Shown piece after piece: positions 1 to 7,853 of a DNA stretch of 64,000 nt; the first letter of the stretch is position 1; every line of letters begins with the position of its first letter. The notes under the pieces are model-generated. The model was given only the letters and a program-made list of their open reading frames with translations. It was not told the DNA's origin and did not search any database. Source of the DNA: Bacillota bacterium. Its GTDB lineage: Bacteria > Bacillota > Clostridia > Lachnospirales > Lachnospiraceae. The position numbers were made by a program, and so were the translations under genes. The stretch spans positions 376,240-440,239 of the forward strand of contig JAEZZQ010000030.1 in the NCBI GenBank assembly GCA_023442465.1, in the 5' to 3' direction.

Positions 1-983
1 TTTCCATTGCTAATAATATCATATCTAACTTGATTATCGCATGGTGGTCGCGGAAGAAATATCCGGAGATCACAAGGGTGAAAATCAGCAAAAAGGATAT
101 AAAAGAGCTTAATTTATGGCATGATGTGAAAAACATGATGGCTACCAAGATCGCAATTACGATTTATGGCAGCTCCAGCGATATCATCATTACGGCGATG
201 CTGGGAGTAAGAATGGATGGACTGGTCAGCAATTATGGATTGATTTCCGCTAAGATTCAGGAATTTATTCTCTCTATATTTAAAGCTTTGCAGGCGAGCA
301 TCGGTAACCTTGTGTATAATGACGAAGAAAAAAAGGGAATAAAGTTTTTCAAAGCGCTGGATCTTGTTGGATTTTACATGGGTTTAACGGCGGCGACAGG
401 GATTGTCATCGTTGGTCAGGATTTTATTCTCTGGTGGTTGAAAAAGACTGAATTTCAGCTCCCCGTATCCTTTTTAATAGCGCTTTCCATCAATATTTTT
501 ATTGCAATCTGCAATAATCCGATGAATTATTTTCGTAATACGTTCGGACATTTTAGCGGAGATAGAAATTATATGATAGCCGCTGCAATTGTTAACATAA
601 TTATCTCTCTTATGCTGACACCGCTTGTTGGCGTTACAGGGGTTATGATAGGAACAGTGGTCGGTCATCTTTTAATTTATTTAGGAAGAACAGTAGTGGT
701 ATATAAATATTATATAAAAGAAAAACCTTATGGGTATTATTTGAAATTTTTGCTGCGCTTAATTTTTTTAGGCATTACCGTTGCGATAGCCGGGGAAATT
801 TCCTCGTTGTTTTATTTGGGATTCTTGCTTGGAGATATCCTTGTTAAAGGAATAATGAGCGTTATCATATCGTCACTGGTCTTTTTCATATTTAATTTTA
901 GAAGCGAAGAGTTCAAAACCTTGATGTTATATGCGAAAACAATCGTTGAGATGATATTGAAGAAGAGAAAGAGCAGACAATAA
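1..983 (+). CDS. Polysaccharide flippase (Wzx/MVF-like), 5'-truncated by window edge
   Basis: The reading frame is already open at base 3, so the N-terminus lies outside the window. The protein is almost entirely hydrophobic helices with short basic loops, and ends in a Lys/Arg-rich tail. The run around IIAWWSRKKYPEI and the helix pattern match the C-terminal half of Wzx-type (MOP superfamily) flippases, which move undecaprenyl-linked oligosaccharide repeat units across the membrane. The next gene, 22 bp downstream, is a Wzy-like polymerase, which supports a capsule or exopolysaccharide locus. The class is fairly sure; the substrate cannot be inferred. Confidence 0.75.
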   Translation, partial: SIANNIISNLIIAWWSRKKYPEITRVKISKKDIKELNLWHDVKNMMATKIAITIYGSSSDIIITAMLGVRMDGLVSNYGLISAKIQEFILSIFKALQASIGNLVYNDEEKKGIKFFKALDLVGFYMGLTAATGIVIVGQDFILWWLKKTEFQLPVSFLIALSINIFIAICNNPMNYFRNTFGHFSGDRNYMIAAAIVNIIISLMLTPLVGVTGVMIGTVVGHLLIYLGRTVVVYKYYIKEKPYGYYLKFLLRLIFLGITVAIAGEISSLFYLGFLLGDILVKGIMSVIISSLVFFIFNFRSEEFKTLMLYAKTIVEMILKKRKSRQ

Positions 984-1005
984 TGGGAATAGAAAGAGTG
1001 GAAGA

Positions 1006-2589
1006 ATGAAGAAGCTGGAAAAAGTTACTTTGCAAGAAAAATTGAATCTGAGCTGGGAGGAACTATTCTTTTATCTGTTTTTTTCTGCCATGCTGTTCAC
1101 AAAGGGACTCGGGCTGACCGAGGGACAGCTTCTATTTAACATTGGTATTCTGACGGGAGCGAGTTGCTTTGTGATAAAGGTAATACTTACCAGATATTCG
1201 CTGGTGGAATATTTCGTTTCGGGGCTGTTAGGAATACTCAGTGCCGTGGCTTATTTGAATTCAGGAGAAAAAGGAATACTCTTTTTATTTATGCTGCTGC
1301 TTGGAATGAAGAATATTTCCGTTAAGAAGGTTTTTAAGCTAGGGCTGTGTATATGGACCATTACGTTCTGGGGGCTGATACTCATACACTTATTCGGCTT
1401 GAGTAATGATTTGATTCTGGCTCACGACAAGCTTGGACTTGGACATATACTGCGTTACAGTCTGGGCTTTCCGCATCCGAATGTGCTTCAGATTTCATAT
1501 GTTATCTTTATGATGCTCTCTTTCTATGTATTTCAGCCCAAAGGAAAATGGACATGGATAACCGCCGGACTTTTGTTCATCGGCGACTGTTATATTTTCC
1601 TTTATTCCGTTAGCTATACAGGATTTATCCTATCGGGCGTTTACCTGATTGCAAGATGTTATTTGGTGACGAGAAAGAGAATTACTAAATTCGAAAGCTT
1701 TTGCATACAGCTTGTGCTGCCCTTCTGTGCTCTGGTTTCTATCGTAGGTCCCGTTGTCTTTACCGGAAAGCTGTTCGATATTTTCAATAAAGTGCTGAAC
1801 ACAAGGTTCAATTTATCCAGATACTTTCTGACCCATCAAAAAATCACTTTATTCGGGAGCTCTTTGGCAGAGGCGCCGAAGAGTTATGTGATAGACTGTT
1901 CTTATGTGAACTGCCTGCTTCTATACGGCATCGTTTTATTCGTATTTCTTATGGCGGCATACTTCATTATGGTGCGCCGGTATATAAAAGAGGATAAAAG
2001 GGAGGAGCTGGCGATTATTATCGGTATCCTGGTTGCAGGAGCTTCCGAGCCTTTTTTGTTCAATACTTCCTTCAAAAATATATCTATCATATTCATGGGA
2101 AGCTTACTGTTTCAGATGCTGGAAGAGAGAAGGGGGGGAAAATTATTATTTGCCCCTGGCTATAGCATAGCAGAGGAAACAATTCTCACCTTTGTACGAT
2201 TCAAACAAGCAGGAACACGTTTTATGGCCGCATGCATTGAGGGGCTTAAGAAAAACGCGGTGAAGTGGTCCATGATCAGCATTTTAACCGGAGTGATTGC
2301 CAGCGGTATCTATGCGGTGAACTGGGACAGGCCTTTGGCGATTTACATGCCTACCAACCAGAGCGACGAGGTGGAGCAGGAACCGATATTTATCGACAAG
2401 GAGAAGCTGCCGGCAGATTTTGATGGATGGATATTACAAAACAATGACAAAGAGACTCCGATGGCGAAATTTTCGGGGAATATGGTTACCGTTGAATATG
2501 TGCGTGTTATCGTCAGCAGCTTTATTATTGTATACATTTTTTGTATGATAGTGATAACTACCGGTCTTACAATAAGAAAAAATTGGTAA
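1006..2589 (+). CDS. Polysaccharide repeat-unit polymerase (Wzy-like)
   Basis: The 527-residue protein has about a dozen membrane helices and a motif GFPHPN near residues 154-159, as found in streptococcal-type Wzy polymerases. These join lipid-linked oligosaccharide units on the outer face of the membrane. It follows the flippase by 22 bp, with a GAGTGGAAGA ribosome-binding region. After residue about 400 it departs from the usual family length: a basic stretch, one helix, a soluble acidic segment (residues about 440-490) and a last helix near 500-520. This extra C-terminal domain is unidentified. O-antigen ligase-like proteins share the topology and cannot be excluded. Confidence 0.7.
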   Translation: MKKLEKVTLQEKLNLSWEELFFYLFFSAMLFTKGLGLTEGQLLFNIGILTGASCFVIKVILTRYSLVEYFVSGLLGILSAVAYLNSGEKGILFLFMLLLGMKNISVKKVFKLGLCIWTITFWGLILIHLFGLSNDLILAHDKLGLGHILRYSLGFPHPNVLQISYVIFMMLSFYVFQPKGKWTWITAGLLFIGDCYIFLYSVSYTGFILSGVYLIARCYLVTRKRITKFESFCIQLVLPFCALVSIVGPVVFTGKLFDIFNKVLNTRFNLSRYFLTHQKITLFGSSLAEAPKSYVIDCSYVNCLLLYGIVLFVFLMAAYFIMVRRYIKEDKREELAIIIGILVAGASEPFLFNTSFKNISIIFMGSLLFQMLEERRGGKLLFAPGYSIAEETILTFVRFKQAGTRFMAACIEGLKKNAVKWSMISILTGVIASGIYAVNWDRPLAIYMPTNQSDEVEQEPIFIDKEKLPADFDGWILQNNDKETPMAKFSGNMVTVEYVRVIVSSFIIVYIFCMIVITTGLTIRKNW

Positions 2590-2602
2590 ATGTATCCTAA
2601 CG

Positions 2603-2631
2603 TTGACAAAGTATTACAAAGGTGTTATATT
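2603..2631 (+). promoter_or_regulatory. Sigma-A promoter for SH3-NlpC/P60 gene
   Basis: TTGACA (2603-2608), 17-bp spacer, TATATT (2626-2631). It lies 13 bp after the polymerase stop codon, so the cell-wall hydrolase is transcribed separately from the polysaccharide genes. A GGAGG ribosome-binding site (about 2686-2690) precedes the ATG at 2703. Confidence 0.75.
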
Positions 2632-2702
2632 ATTTTACAGATGTAATAAATTTGTAATAAATTTAATACTAGCGTTAACAATTAACGGAGGATATTTCTT
2701 AT

Positions 2703-4046
2703 ATGAGACATAAGAACGTGAAAATTGTAATATGTGCAGTGACAGCAGTTCTTACATTTTCAAGTATCGACATAAAGACAAACGCGGCGACGGGGATTTC
2801 TTCCGTATTGCCGTCTGCAGGAATCGATTACACTTTGGCTTCCAATGCCACTTCCTTGAAGAATATTAAGGATGAGGCGGATACGCAGAAGACTCAAAGT
2901 ACGAATAGCGCCGGTGTATCCGGAAACACATCGAATAACAGTGCGCAGGCTTCTACGTCTGCAGGAAGTGCGAATGCAACATCCGTAACGGGAAATGCAG
3001 AGGCGGTTTCCGGTGATACCACGAAAGCAGAACAAAAGACCATTGAAGAGACAAAGATAGTTGATGCATCTAACGTGGACGAAAGCGTTTTGAAGAGCGT
3101 GGAGAAGAAGCTGGACAAGAAGGATGAAGAGGAAGGCTTCAAGAGCCTTGTTATTGCAAAGGTAAATGATTACGTAAACGTAAGAAGTATCCCCAGCGAG
3201 GATGGAGAAATCGTTGGAAAGCTTTATGATAAATCGGTAGGATCCTTTATTTCGGAGACCGACGGCTGGTATGAAATCAATTCCGGTTCCGTAACGGGAT
3301 ATGTGAAAGCCGAATATTGTGTGACGGGCGAGAATGCTATCGCTCTTGCGAAGGAAGTAGGAACGAGAATCGCAACGGTTACGACGACGACCCTGAAGGT
3401 GCGCGAGCAGCCGGGAATGGATGCAGCGGTACTCGGCCTGATACCGATTGAAGATGAACTGATCGTAACGGAAGAAATGGATGATTGGGTAAAGGTGAAC
3501 ATAGAAGAAGGCGATGGCTACGTTTCTACGGATTACGTAACGCTTTCGACAGAATTCGTCAAGGCAGAGTCTAAGGAAGAAGAAGCAGCCAGACTCGCCA
3601 AGGAAGAAGCGGAGAGAAAAGCAGCACAGGCGGCAGCGGCAAGAGCTGCTAAGTCAAGCTCCTCGAAGCAGGCGGTTACATATACTTCCAGCGGTGGAAG
3701 TTCAATGGGGCGTTCTGTGGCGGATTATGCGCTTCAATTTGTAGGTAATCCATACGTATATGGCGGATCGAGCCTTACGAACGGAGCGGATTGCTCCGGA
3801 TTTGTTATGAGTGTTTATGCGAACTTTGGGGTAGGCCTGCCTCACTCTTCGTCGGCAGACAGGAGCGTGGGAGCTGCGGTAAACGGATTGGAGAATGCAC
3901 AGCCTGGTGACCTCGTATGCTATTCCGGACATGTGGCTTTATATATTGGAAATGGACAGATTGTTCACGCCTCTACCTCTAAGACAGGCATCATCGTGTC
4001 CAATGCTAATTATAGAACACCTCTTTCTGTTAGAAGAATTTTCTAA
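2703..4046 (+). CDS. Secreted SH3-NlpC/P60 peptidoglycan endopeptidase
   Basis: Domains in order: signal peptide (1-29, cleavage likely after TNA), Ser/Thr/Asn/Ala-rich linker (30-110), acidic segment, two bacterial SH3 domains (about 148-205 and 222-282, each with the NVRS or KVRE start and GWYEI/DWVKV core), Ala/Glu/Lys-rich helical linker (285-320), and a C-terminal NlpC/P60 domain (335-447). The catalytic residues are visible: Cys364 in GADCSGF, His410 in SGHVALY and His422 in IVHAST. Such enzymes cut gamma-D-Glu-diaminopimelate stem-peptide bonds outside the cell. It has its own promoter and terminator, so it is a single-gene unit. Confidence 0.9.
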   Translation: MRHKNVKIVICAVTAVLTFSSIDIKTNAATGISSVLPSAGIDYTLASNATSLKNIKDEADTQKTQSTNSAGVSGNTSNNSAQASTSAGSANATSVTGNAEAVSGDTTKAEQKTIEETKIVDASNVDESVLKSVEKKLDKKDEEEGFKSLVIAKVNDYVNVRSIPSEDGEIVGKLYDKSVGSFISETDGWYEINSGSVTGYVKAEYCVTGENAIALAKEVGTRIATVTTTTLKVREQPGMDAAVLGLIPIEDELIVTEEMDDWVKVNIEEGDGYVSTDYVTLSTEFVKAESKEEEAARLAKEEAERKAAQAAAARAAKSSSSKQAVTYTSSGGSSMGRSVADYALQFVGNPYVYGGSSLTNGADCSGFVMSVYANFGVGLPHSSSADRSVGAAVNGLENAQPGDLVCYSGHVALYIGNGQIVHASTSKTGIIVSNANYRTPLSVRRIF

Positions 4047-4070
4047 TGGGAGAATGAATAAAATAAATCT

Positions 4071-4100
4071 GGCGGATGCTTTCTGGCATCCGCCTTTTTT
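4071..4100 (+). terminator. Rho-independent terminator after NlpC/P60 gene
   Basis: Stem GGCGGATGC (4071-4079) pairs with GCATCCGCC (4086-4094), followed by TTTTTT (4095-4100). Confidence 0.9.
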
Positions 4101-4243
4101 AATGGCGCCACCGAAATGACAGGAGCCGCTTGGATGTGGGAAAATCACGGGAAATATAAAAATCATCTTGACAATCCGTGACTTGTACAAGATTCACAAA
4201 GAACTAAATAACGATATAAAAAATACTTAAATGAGTTTTAAAG

Positions 4244-4314
4244 TTATCCACATAGGAAAGCGCCTAAAAATAAGGGTTTGACACTTATGCACGGAGTTAT
4301 ACACATTATCCACA
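4244..4314 (+). promoter_or_regulatory. Cluster of DnaA-box sequences
   Basis: Three perfect matches to the DnaA box TTATNCACA lie in the same orientation at 4244-4252, 4297-4305 and 4306-4314 (the last two abut). A one-mismatch copy, TTATGCACG, lies at 4285-4293. The flanking DNA (4195-4243) is very AT-rich. The 485-bp gap between the NlpC/P60 gene and hpf holds this cluster, a terminator, a palindrome and the hpf promoter, and no gene. dnaA and dnaN are not in the window, so this is unlikely to be the main origin. It could titrate DnaA or control hpf. Confidence 0.6.
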
Positions 4315-4356
4315 TGTTTTAGGATCAAAAGAGGGAAGGAAATTATGGTAACCTTT

Positions 4357-4403
4357 AGAACGAATGTTTTGTATAGTTCTGATAAAAATGTCTTTTTTAT
4401 CAG
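4357..4403 (+). promoter_or_regulatory. LexA-like box and AT-rich palindrome upstream of hpf
   Basis: AGAACGAATGTTTT (4357-4370) matches 12 of 14 positions of the Bacillus LexA box CGAACRNRYGTTYG. A 10-bp inverted repeat CTGATAAAAA (4379-4388) / TTTTTATCAG (4394-4403) follows. Either may be an operator for the hpf promoter about 65 bp further on. Weak evidence: a short motif in AT-rich DNA. Confidence 0.3.
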
Positions 4404-4466
4404 AAAATGTCGAAAACGGTATTGACTTTACAAAAGTCTTTGAGCTAAAACAAAATCTCTAATTTG

Positions 4467-4496
4467 TTGCACAAGATCATAAAAATATGGTATAAT
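4467..4496 (+). promoter_or_regulatory. hpf promoter
   Basis: TTGCAC (4467-4472), 18-bp spacer, extended -10 TGGTATAAT (TATAAT at 4491-4496). Transcription would start near 4503, which rules out the in-frame ATG at 4499 as the hpf start. Confidence 0.75.
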
Positions 4497-4531
4497 GCTT
4501 GTACAATAATCCAATGAAAGGGATGAGTGAT

Positions 4532-5059
4532 ATGAAGTTTATTATAGCAGGTAAGAATATCGATGTTACGGAAGGTTTAAGGACAGCGGTAGAGGATAAG
4601 ATAGGTAAATTGGAGAAGTATTTCAATCCGGAGACCGAAGTACACGTAACGTTGAGCGTAGAAAAGGAAAGGCAAAAGATAGAGGTAACGATACCGGTAA
4701 AGGGAAGTATCATTCGCTCGGAGCAGGTAAGCAACGATATGTATGTTTCTATCGATCTGGTAGAAGAGATTATCGAGAGACAGCTAAAGAAGTACAAGAA
4801 CAAGCTGGTAGACCAGAAGCAGTCGGTGAGCTTCTTCAAGCAGGAATTTATAGAGAAGGATTATATGGATGAAGAGGAAATCAGAATCATCCGTACCAAG
4901 AAATTTGACATCAAGCCGATGTATCCGGAAGATGCATGTATTCAGATGGAGCTTTTGGGACATAATTTCTTCGTATTCTGCAATGCGGAGACCGATCAGG
5001 TAAATGTAGTATATAAGAGAAAAGGCAATACTTACGGTCTGATTGAGCCCGAATTATAG
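4532..5059 (+). CDS. hpf: Long-form ribosome hibernation promoting factor
   Basis: The protein has 175 residues from the ATG at 4532, which has GAAAGGGAT upstream. The N-terminal S30AE/YfiA domain (1-100, starting MKFIIAGKNIDVTEG) binds the decoding centre. The C-terminal domain (about 118-175) dimerises to join two 70S ribosomes into inactive 100S particles. Length and both domains match the Gram-positive long form. It stands alone between its own promoter and terminator, 100 bp downstream of palindromes and DnaA boxes that may link it to growth state. Confidence 0.93.
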   Translation: MKFIIAGKNIDVTEGLRTAVEDKIGKLEKYFNPETEVHVTLSVEKERQKIEVTIPVKGSIIRSEQVSNDMYVSIDLVEEIIERQLKKYKNKLVDQKQSVSFFKQEFIEKDYMDEEEIRIIRTKKFDIKPMYPEDACIQMELLGHNFFVFCNAETDQVNVVYKRKGNTYGLIEPEL

Positions 5060-5150
5060 ATTGATAAGAGCTGTAAGAGCCTGATGATTCAGCTTTGAAA
5101 TTAGCAAATACAGAAATTGTTTTATTTAAAATTAATAAGATTTAAAAGGG

Positions 5151-5200
5151 GCCGTGTGAAATCGATTGAGCTGTCAATCGATGGATACGGCTTCTTTTTT
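5151..5200 (+). terminator. hpf terminator
   Basis: Long stem: GCCGTGT (5151-5157) with ATACGGC (5185-5191), and ATCGATTG (5161-5168) with CAATCGAT (5175-5182), ending in a T-rich run (5192-5200). From here to 5419 I see no convincing gene; short open frames there have no ribosome-binding site or family signature. Confidence 0.85.
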
Positions 5201-5419
5201 GTTCTGGAGAGAGGGCGGATATGGTCATGCCCATGGAACTGTTTTTACAATAGACAAGCATACCGCCTGTAATGCACACGTTCCGGACAATTATAAAAGA
5301 ATGCAAAGCTACTCTAATATGCAGGACTTCCTATACGAAAAATTACTGTAATTCAGGAGTGGGGAATAGAACCCCGCTCTTTTTCATATATTTCTATGAG
5401 GTATACCGGATGGTGGAAT

Positions 5420-6553
5420 ATGCAGTATCTAAAAAAAATAAAAAGGGCAGTAATTATAGAGAGTATTCTTCTTAGCTGTTTCGGAATCGTTTGGGCGACG
5501 GGGGTTTTAAGAGACGGTTTTCCGAAGGCGGAAGAACAGGCTATCGAGCTGGAAGTCTTCGCAGAAAAAAAATATATCAAGTGGGTAGATTTCAATATAT
5601 CTTATGAGGCCTTGTGTGAAGCCTATAAATGGGATGTGGACACGTATAAGGAGAACTTGGAGAATAAGGAGGCGGTGCATGTAAACTGGATCGAGCTGCT
5701 GGCTTATGCAGGGGCTAAAAATGGGGGGAAGTTTCCTAAAGGCAGTGTATCGGAGATAAGCAAGGCAGCCAGAAAGCTTACGTCCAAGGAGACGACGATG
5801 CGGGAACTGACGAAGGATATGGAATATTACGCTTATTATCTGGAAGCCTATAGCGCTGTGCTGGGTGGGTTTGTAGGAGAGTATGAGATACAAAAGCCGA
5901 TGGAGGACGGGACGGTGGAATGGCAGTCATGCTACGGCTTGAAAGCATTTTCTCCCGTGGCGAAAGGCTTTGCTTATAACGACTATGACGATTTCGGAAC
6001 ATCCAGAAGCTACGGCTATTCCAGGCCTCATCTCGGCCATGACATGATGGGGCAGGTGGGTACGCCCATTATTGCCATAGAATCCGGCTATGTGGAAGCC
6101 ATAGGCTGGAACCAGTACGGCGGCTGGCGGCTGGGAATCCGCAGTTTTGATGGGAAGCGGTATTATTATTATGCCCACCTTAGGCAGAATTTCCCGTATT
6201 GCAAGGATTTAGAGGAGGGCAGTGTGGTCACCGCCGGACAGGTGATAGGATATATGGGACATACGGGTTACAGCACGAAGGAGAACGTAAACAATATCGA
6301 AGTCACCCATCTTCACTGGGGATTACAGCTTATATTTGATGAATCCCAAAAAGAAGGCAATAATGAAATCTGGATTGACTGCTATAACCTGACCAGGTTT
6401 TTATACAAGAACCGCTCGGAGACCGTGAAAAATACGGAAACGAAGGAGTGGTACCGCATTTATGAGATGAAGGATCCGGCCGTATTGGAATACAATAGTA
6501 AAGTAAATATAAAAAAGCCGGAGGTGACTGATAAAACAGCGGAACAAGAGTAA
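5420..6553 (+). CDS. Membrane-anchored M23 family metallopeptidase
   Basis: 377 residues if started at the ATG at 5420, which gives a clean signal-anchor (basic MQYLKKIKR then a hydrophobic helix); an in-frame ATG at 5396 lacks a ribosome-binding site. The region 45-155 is of unknown function. The C-terminal LytM/M23 domain shows the zinc ligands in HLGHD (His204, Asp208) and THLHW (His297, His299), plus YAHL near residue 252. M23 enzymes cut peptidoglycan cross-bridges outside the membrane. No operon partner is evident; an imperfect hairpin follows the stop. Confidence 0.88.
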   Translation: MQYLKKIKRAVIIESILLSCFGIVWATGVLRDGFPKAEEQAIELEVFAEKKYIKWVDFNISYEALCEAYKWDVDTYKENLENKEAVHVNWIELLAYAGAKNGGKFPKGSVSEISKAARKLTSKETTMRELTKDMEYYAYYLEAYSAVLGGFVGEYEIQKPMEDGTVEWQSCYGLKAFSPVAKGFAYNDYDDFGTSRSYGYSRPHLGHDMMGQVGTPIIAIESGYVEAIGWNQYGGWRLGIRSFDGKRYYYYAHLRQNFPYCKDLEEGSVVTAGQVIGYMGHTGYSTKENVNNIEVTHLHWGLQLIFDESQKEGNNEIWIDCYNLTRFLYKNRSETVKNTETKEWYRIYEMKDPAVLEYNSKVNIKKPEVTDKTAEQE

Positions 6554-6591
6554 AAAGCTCCCGATAAATTTCTTGTTATCCAAGAGCTTTT
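6553..6591 (+). terminator. Weak terminator hairpin after M23 peptidase
   Basis: AAAAGCTC (6553-6560) pairs with GAGCTTTT (6584-6591), with an inner stem GATAA/TTATC (6563-6567, 6576-6580). The T tract is short. Confidence 0.5.
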
Positions 6592-6628
6592 ATGATATCA
6601 GTGAAGTAGGCTGCGGCGGATATTTTAA

Positions 6629-6693
6629 CCAATTTATCGACTCTTTTCTTAGTAAATTGGCACATTGACGAAGCTTGTTCCAATTGCTAATAT
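6629..6693 (+). promoter_or_regulatory. Promoter and inverted repeat upstream of first LacI regulator
   Basis: Promoter TTGACG (6665-6670), 17-bp spacer, TAATAT (6688-6693). Just upstream is the inverted repeat CCAATTTA (6629-6636) / TAAATTGG (6653-6660); CCAATT recurs inside the spacer at about 6680. The repeat may be an autoregulatory site. Confidence 0.55.
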
Positions 6694-6734
6694 GAACATA
6701 TGGCATTTTTGACATCATTGATAAGAAAGACAGT

Positions 6735-7772
6735 GTGACGAAGATCGTGGGTTTGGCGAAGAGAGACGGAGTAACCGAGAAATTAACAATTAAAGATGTG
6801 GCGGAAAGTCTTGGCGTTAGCGAGAGCACTGTATCCAGAGCTATCTCCGGCAAGGGAAGAATCGGTGAGGCTACGAGAAGAAGGGTGTTCGACTATATTG
6901 AGGAGCATAACTATATGCCCGGCATCGGCTCAAATGGGCTGATTTCCGGCAGGACCCGCAATATTTGCTGGGTGATGCCCGGAGACTGCAATGTGGTGGA
7001 GATTCCATTTTTCCAACAGTGTATGACAGGACTTCTGGAAGTGACGGAGACCTTCGGCTATAATCTTTTAGTTACCTCCTGCAGCCAGAATGATATTTCT
7101 CATTTGGAGAATCTGGTAGGCAATCACAAGGCGGACGGCATCGTGCTGGCGAGGACAAATGTGGATGACTTGGCCATCGATTTCCTCAAGGGGAAGAAAG
7201 TTCCCTTTCTTGCAATCGGAAGCTATGATGACGAGAATGTCCTGCGCGTAGATCACGACCATAAGGCTGCGTGCAAGGAGTTCACTTCCATGCTGCTGCT
7301 TAAGGGCTGCGAGAGGATAGGCCTCTTGGGAGGTAATAAAAGGCTTATCGTCAATCTGAGCCGTTATGCAGGTTACGAGGAAGCGATGCTGCAGGCGGGA
7401 AGAAGTGCCGAACCGGGCCTGGTTTATATGGATATAGAAAACTATGTGGCGGCGGAGATTGCGGTAGAAGAGCTGCTTCGCAAGAAGGTGGACTGCCTTC
7501 TGTGTACGGACGATGCCATCTGTCTCTATGTGCTCAATAAGCTGAATAAGGAAAATATCGGAGTTCCCCATGCGGTGAAGGTAGGCTCTTTTTATGACAG
7601 CAGCCTTCTGGAGAATCGCATACCCGCAATAAGCTCTATCGATTTCGATGCCTGCGAGCTGGGAAGGAATGCTGGAAAAATATTAATCGATTATATGGAG
7701 GGCAAGGAAGTCAATACGGGCAATCTGTTCGGATATGAAATCCGCCTGAAGGAATCGACCAAGGATTATTGA
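6735..7772 (+). CDS. LacI-family transcriptional regulator (galactan locus, copy 1)
   Basis: 345 residues with a GTG start at 6735; the start is uncertain because the ribosome-binding site is weak and GTG/TTG alternatives lie just downstream. The LacI helix-turn-helix is at about 17-40 (TIKDVAESLGVSESTVSRA, hinge SGKGRIG). A periplasmic-binding-like effector domain follows (about 75-340: GIVLARTNVDD, LLGGNKRL, GYEIRLKEST). It is a clear paralogue of the regulator at 9935. The two flank a chemoreceptor gene and precede a sugar ABC transporter, so a galacto-oligosaccharide ligand is likely but inferred. Confidence 0.85.
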   Translation: MTKIVGLAKRDGVTEKLTIKDVAESLGVSESTVSRAISGKGRIGEATRRRVFDYIEEHNYMPGIGSNGLISGRTRNICWVMPGDCNVVEIPFFQQCMTGLLEVTETFGYNLLVTSCSQNDISHLENLVGNHKADGIVLARTNVDDLAIDFLKGKKVPFLAIGSYDDENVLRVDHDHKAACKEFTSMLLLKGCERIGLLGGNKRLIVNLSRYAGYEEAMLQAGRSAEPGLVYMDIENYVAAEIAVEELLRKKVDCLLCTDDAICLYVLNKLNKENIGVPHAVKVGSFYDSSLLENRIPAISSIDFDACELGRNAGKILIDYMEGKEVNTGNLFGYEIRLKESTKDY

Positions 7773-7796
7773 GATTTATCATTTTAGATTTATTGT

Positions 7797-7843
7797 TTGC
7801 GCAGTTGCCTGTTCATGTTAATGGAACAATTAAATAACATGAA
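7797..7843 (+). promoter_or_regulatory. Candidate LacI operator and inverted repeat upstream of chemoreceptor
   Basis: TTGCGCAG (7797-7804) is one base off the TTGCGCAA palindrome found before the ABC binding-protein gene. An inverted repeat TTCATGTTA (7812-7820) / TAACATGAA (7835-7843) ends just before the ribosome-binding site AGAGGTG. Confidence 0.4.
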
Positions 7844-7853
7844 GAGGTGAAAT

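Noticed and set aside
4244..4314. DnaA boxes as the main chromosomal origin
   Set aside because: dnaA, dnaN, rpmH and similar origin neighbours are absent; genes around are hpf and cell-wall enzymes. Kept only as a DnaA-binding cluster.
5166..5475. Two overlapping short open frames downstream of hpf
   Set aside because: They begin in the hpf terminator, lack ribosome-binding sites, overlap each other in different frames and show no family signature.
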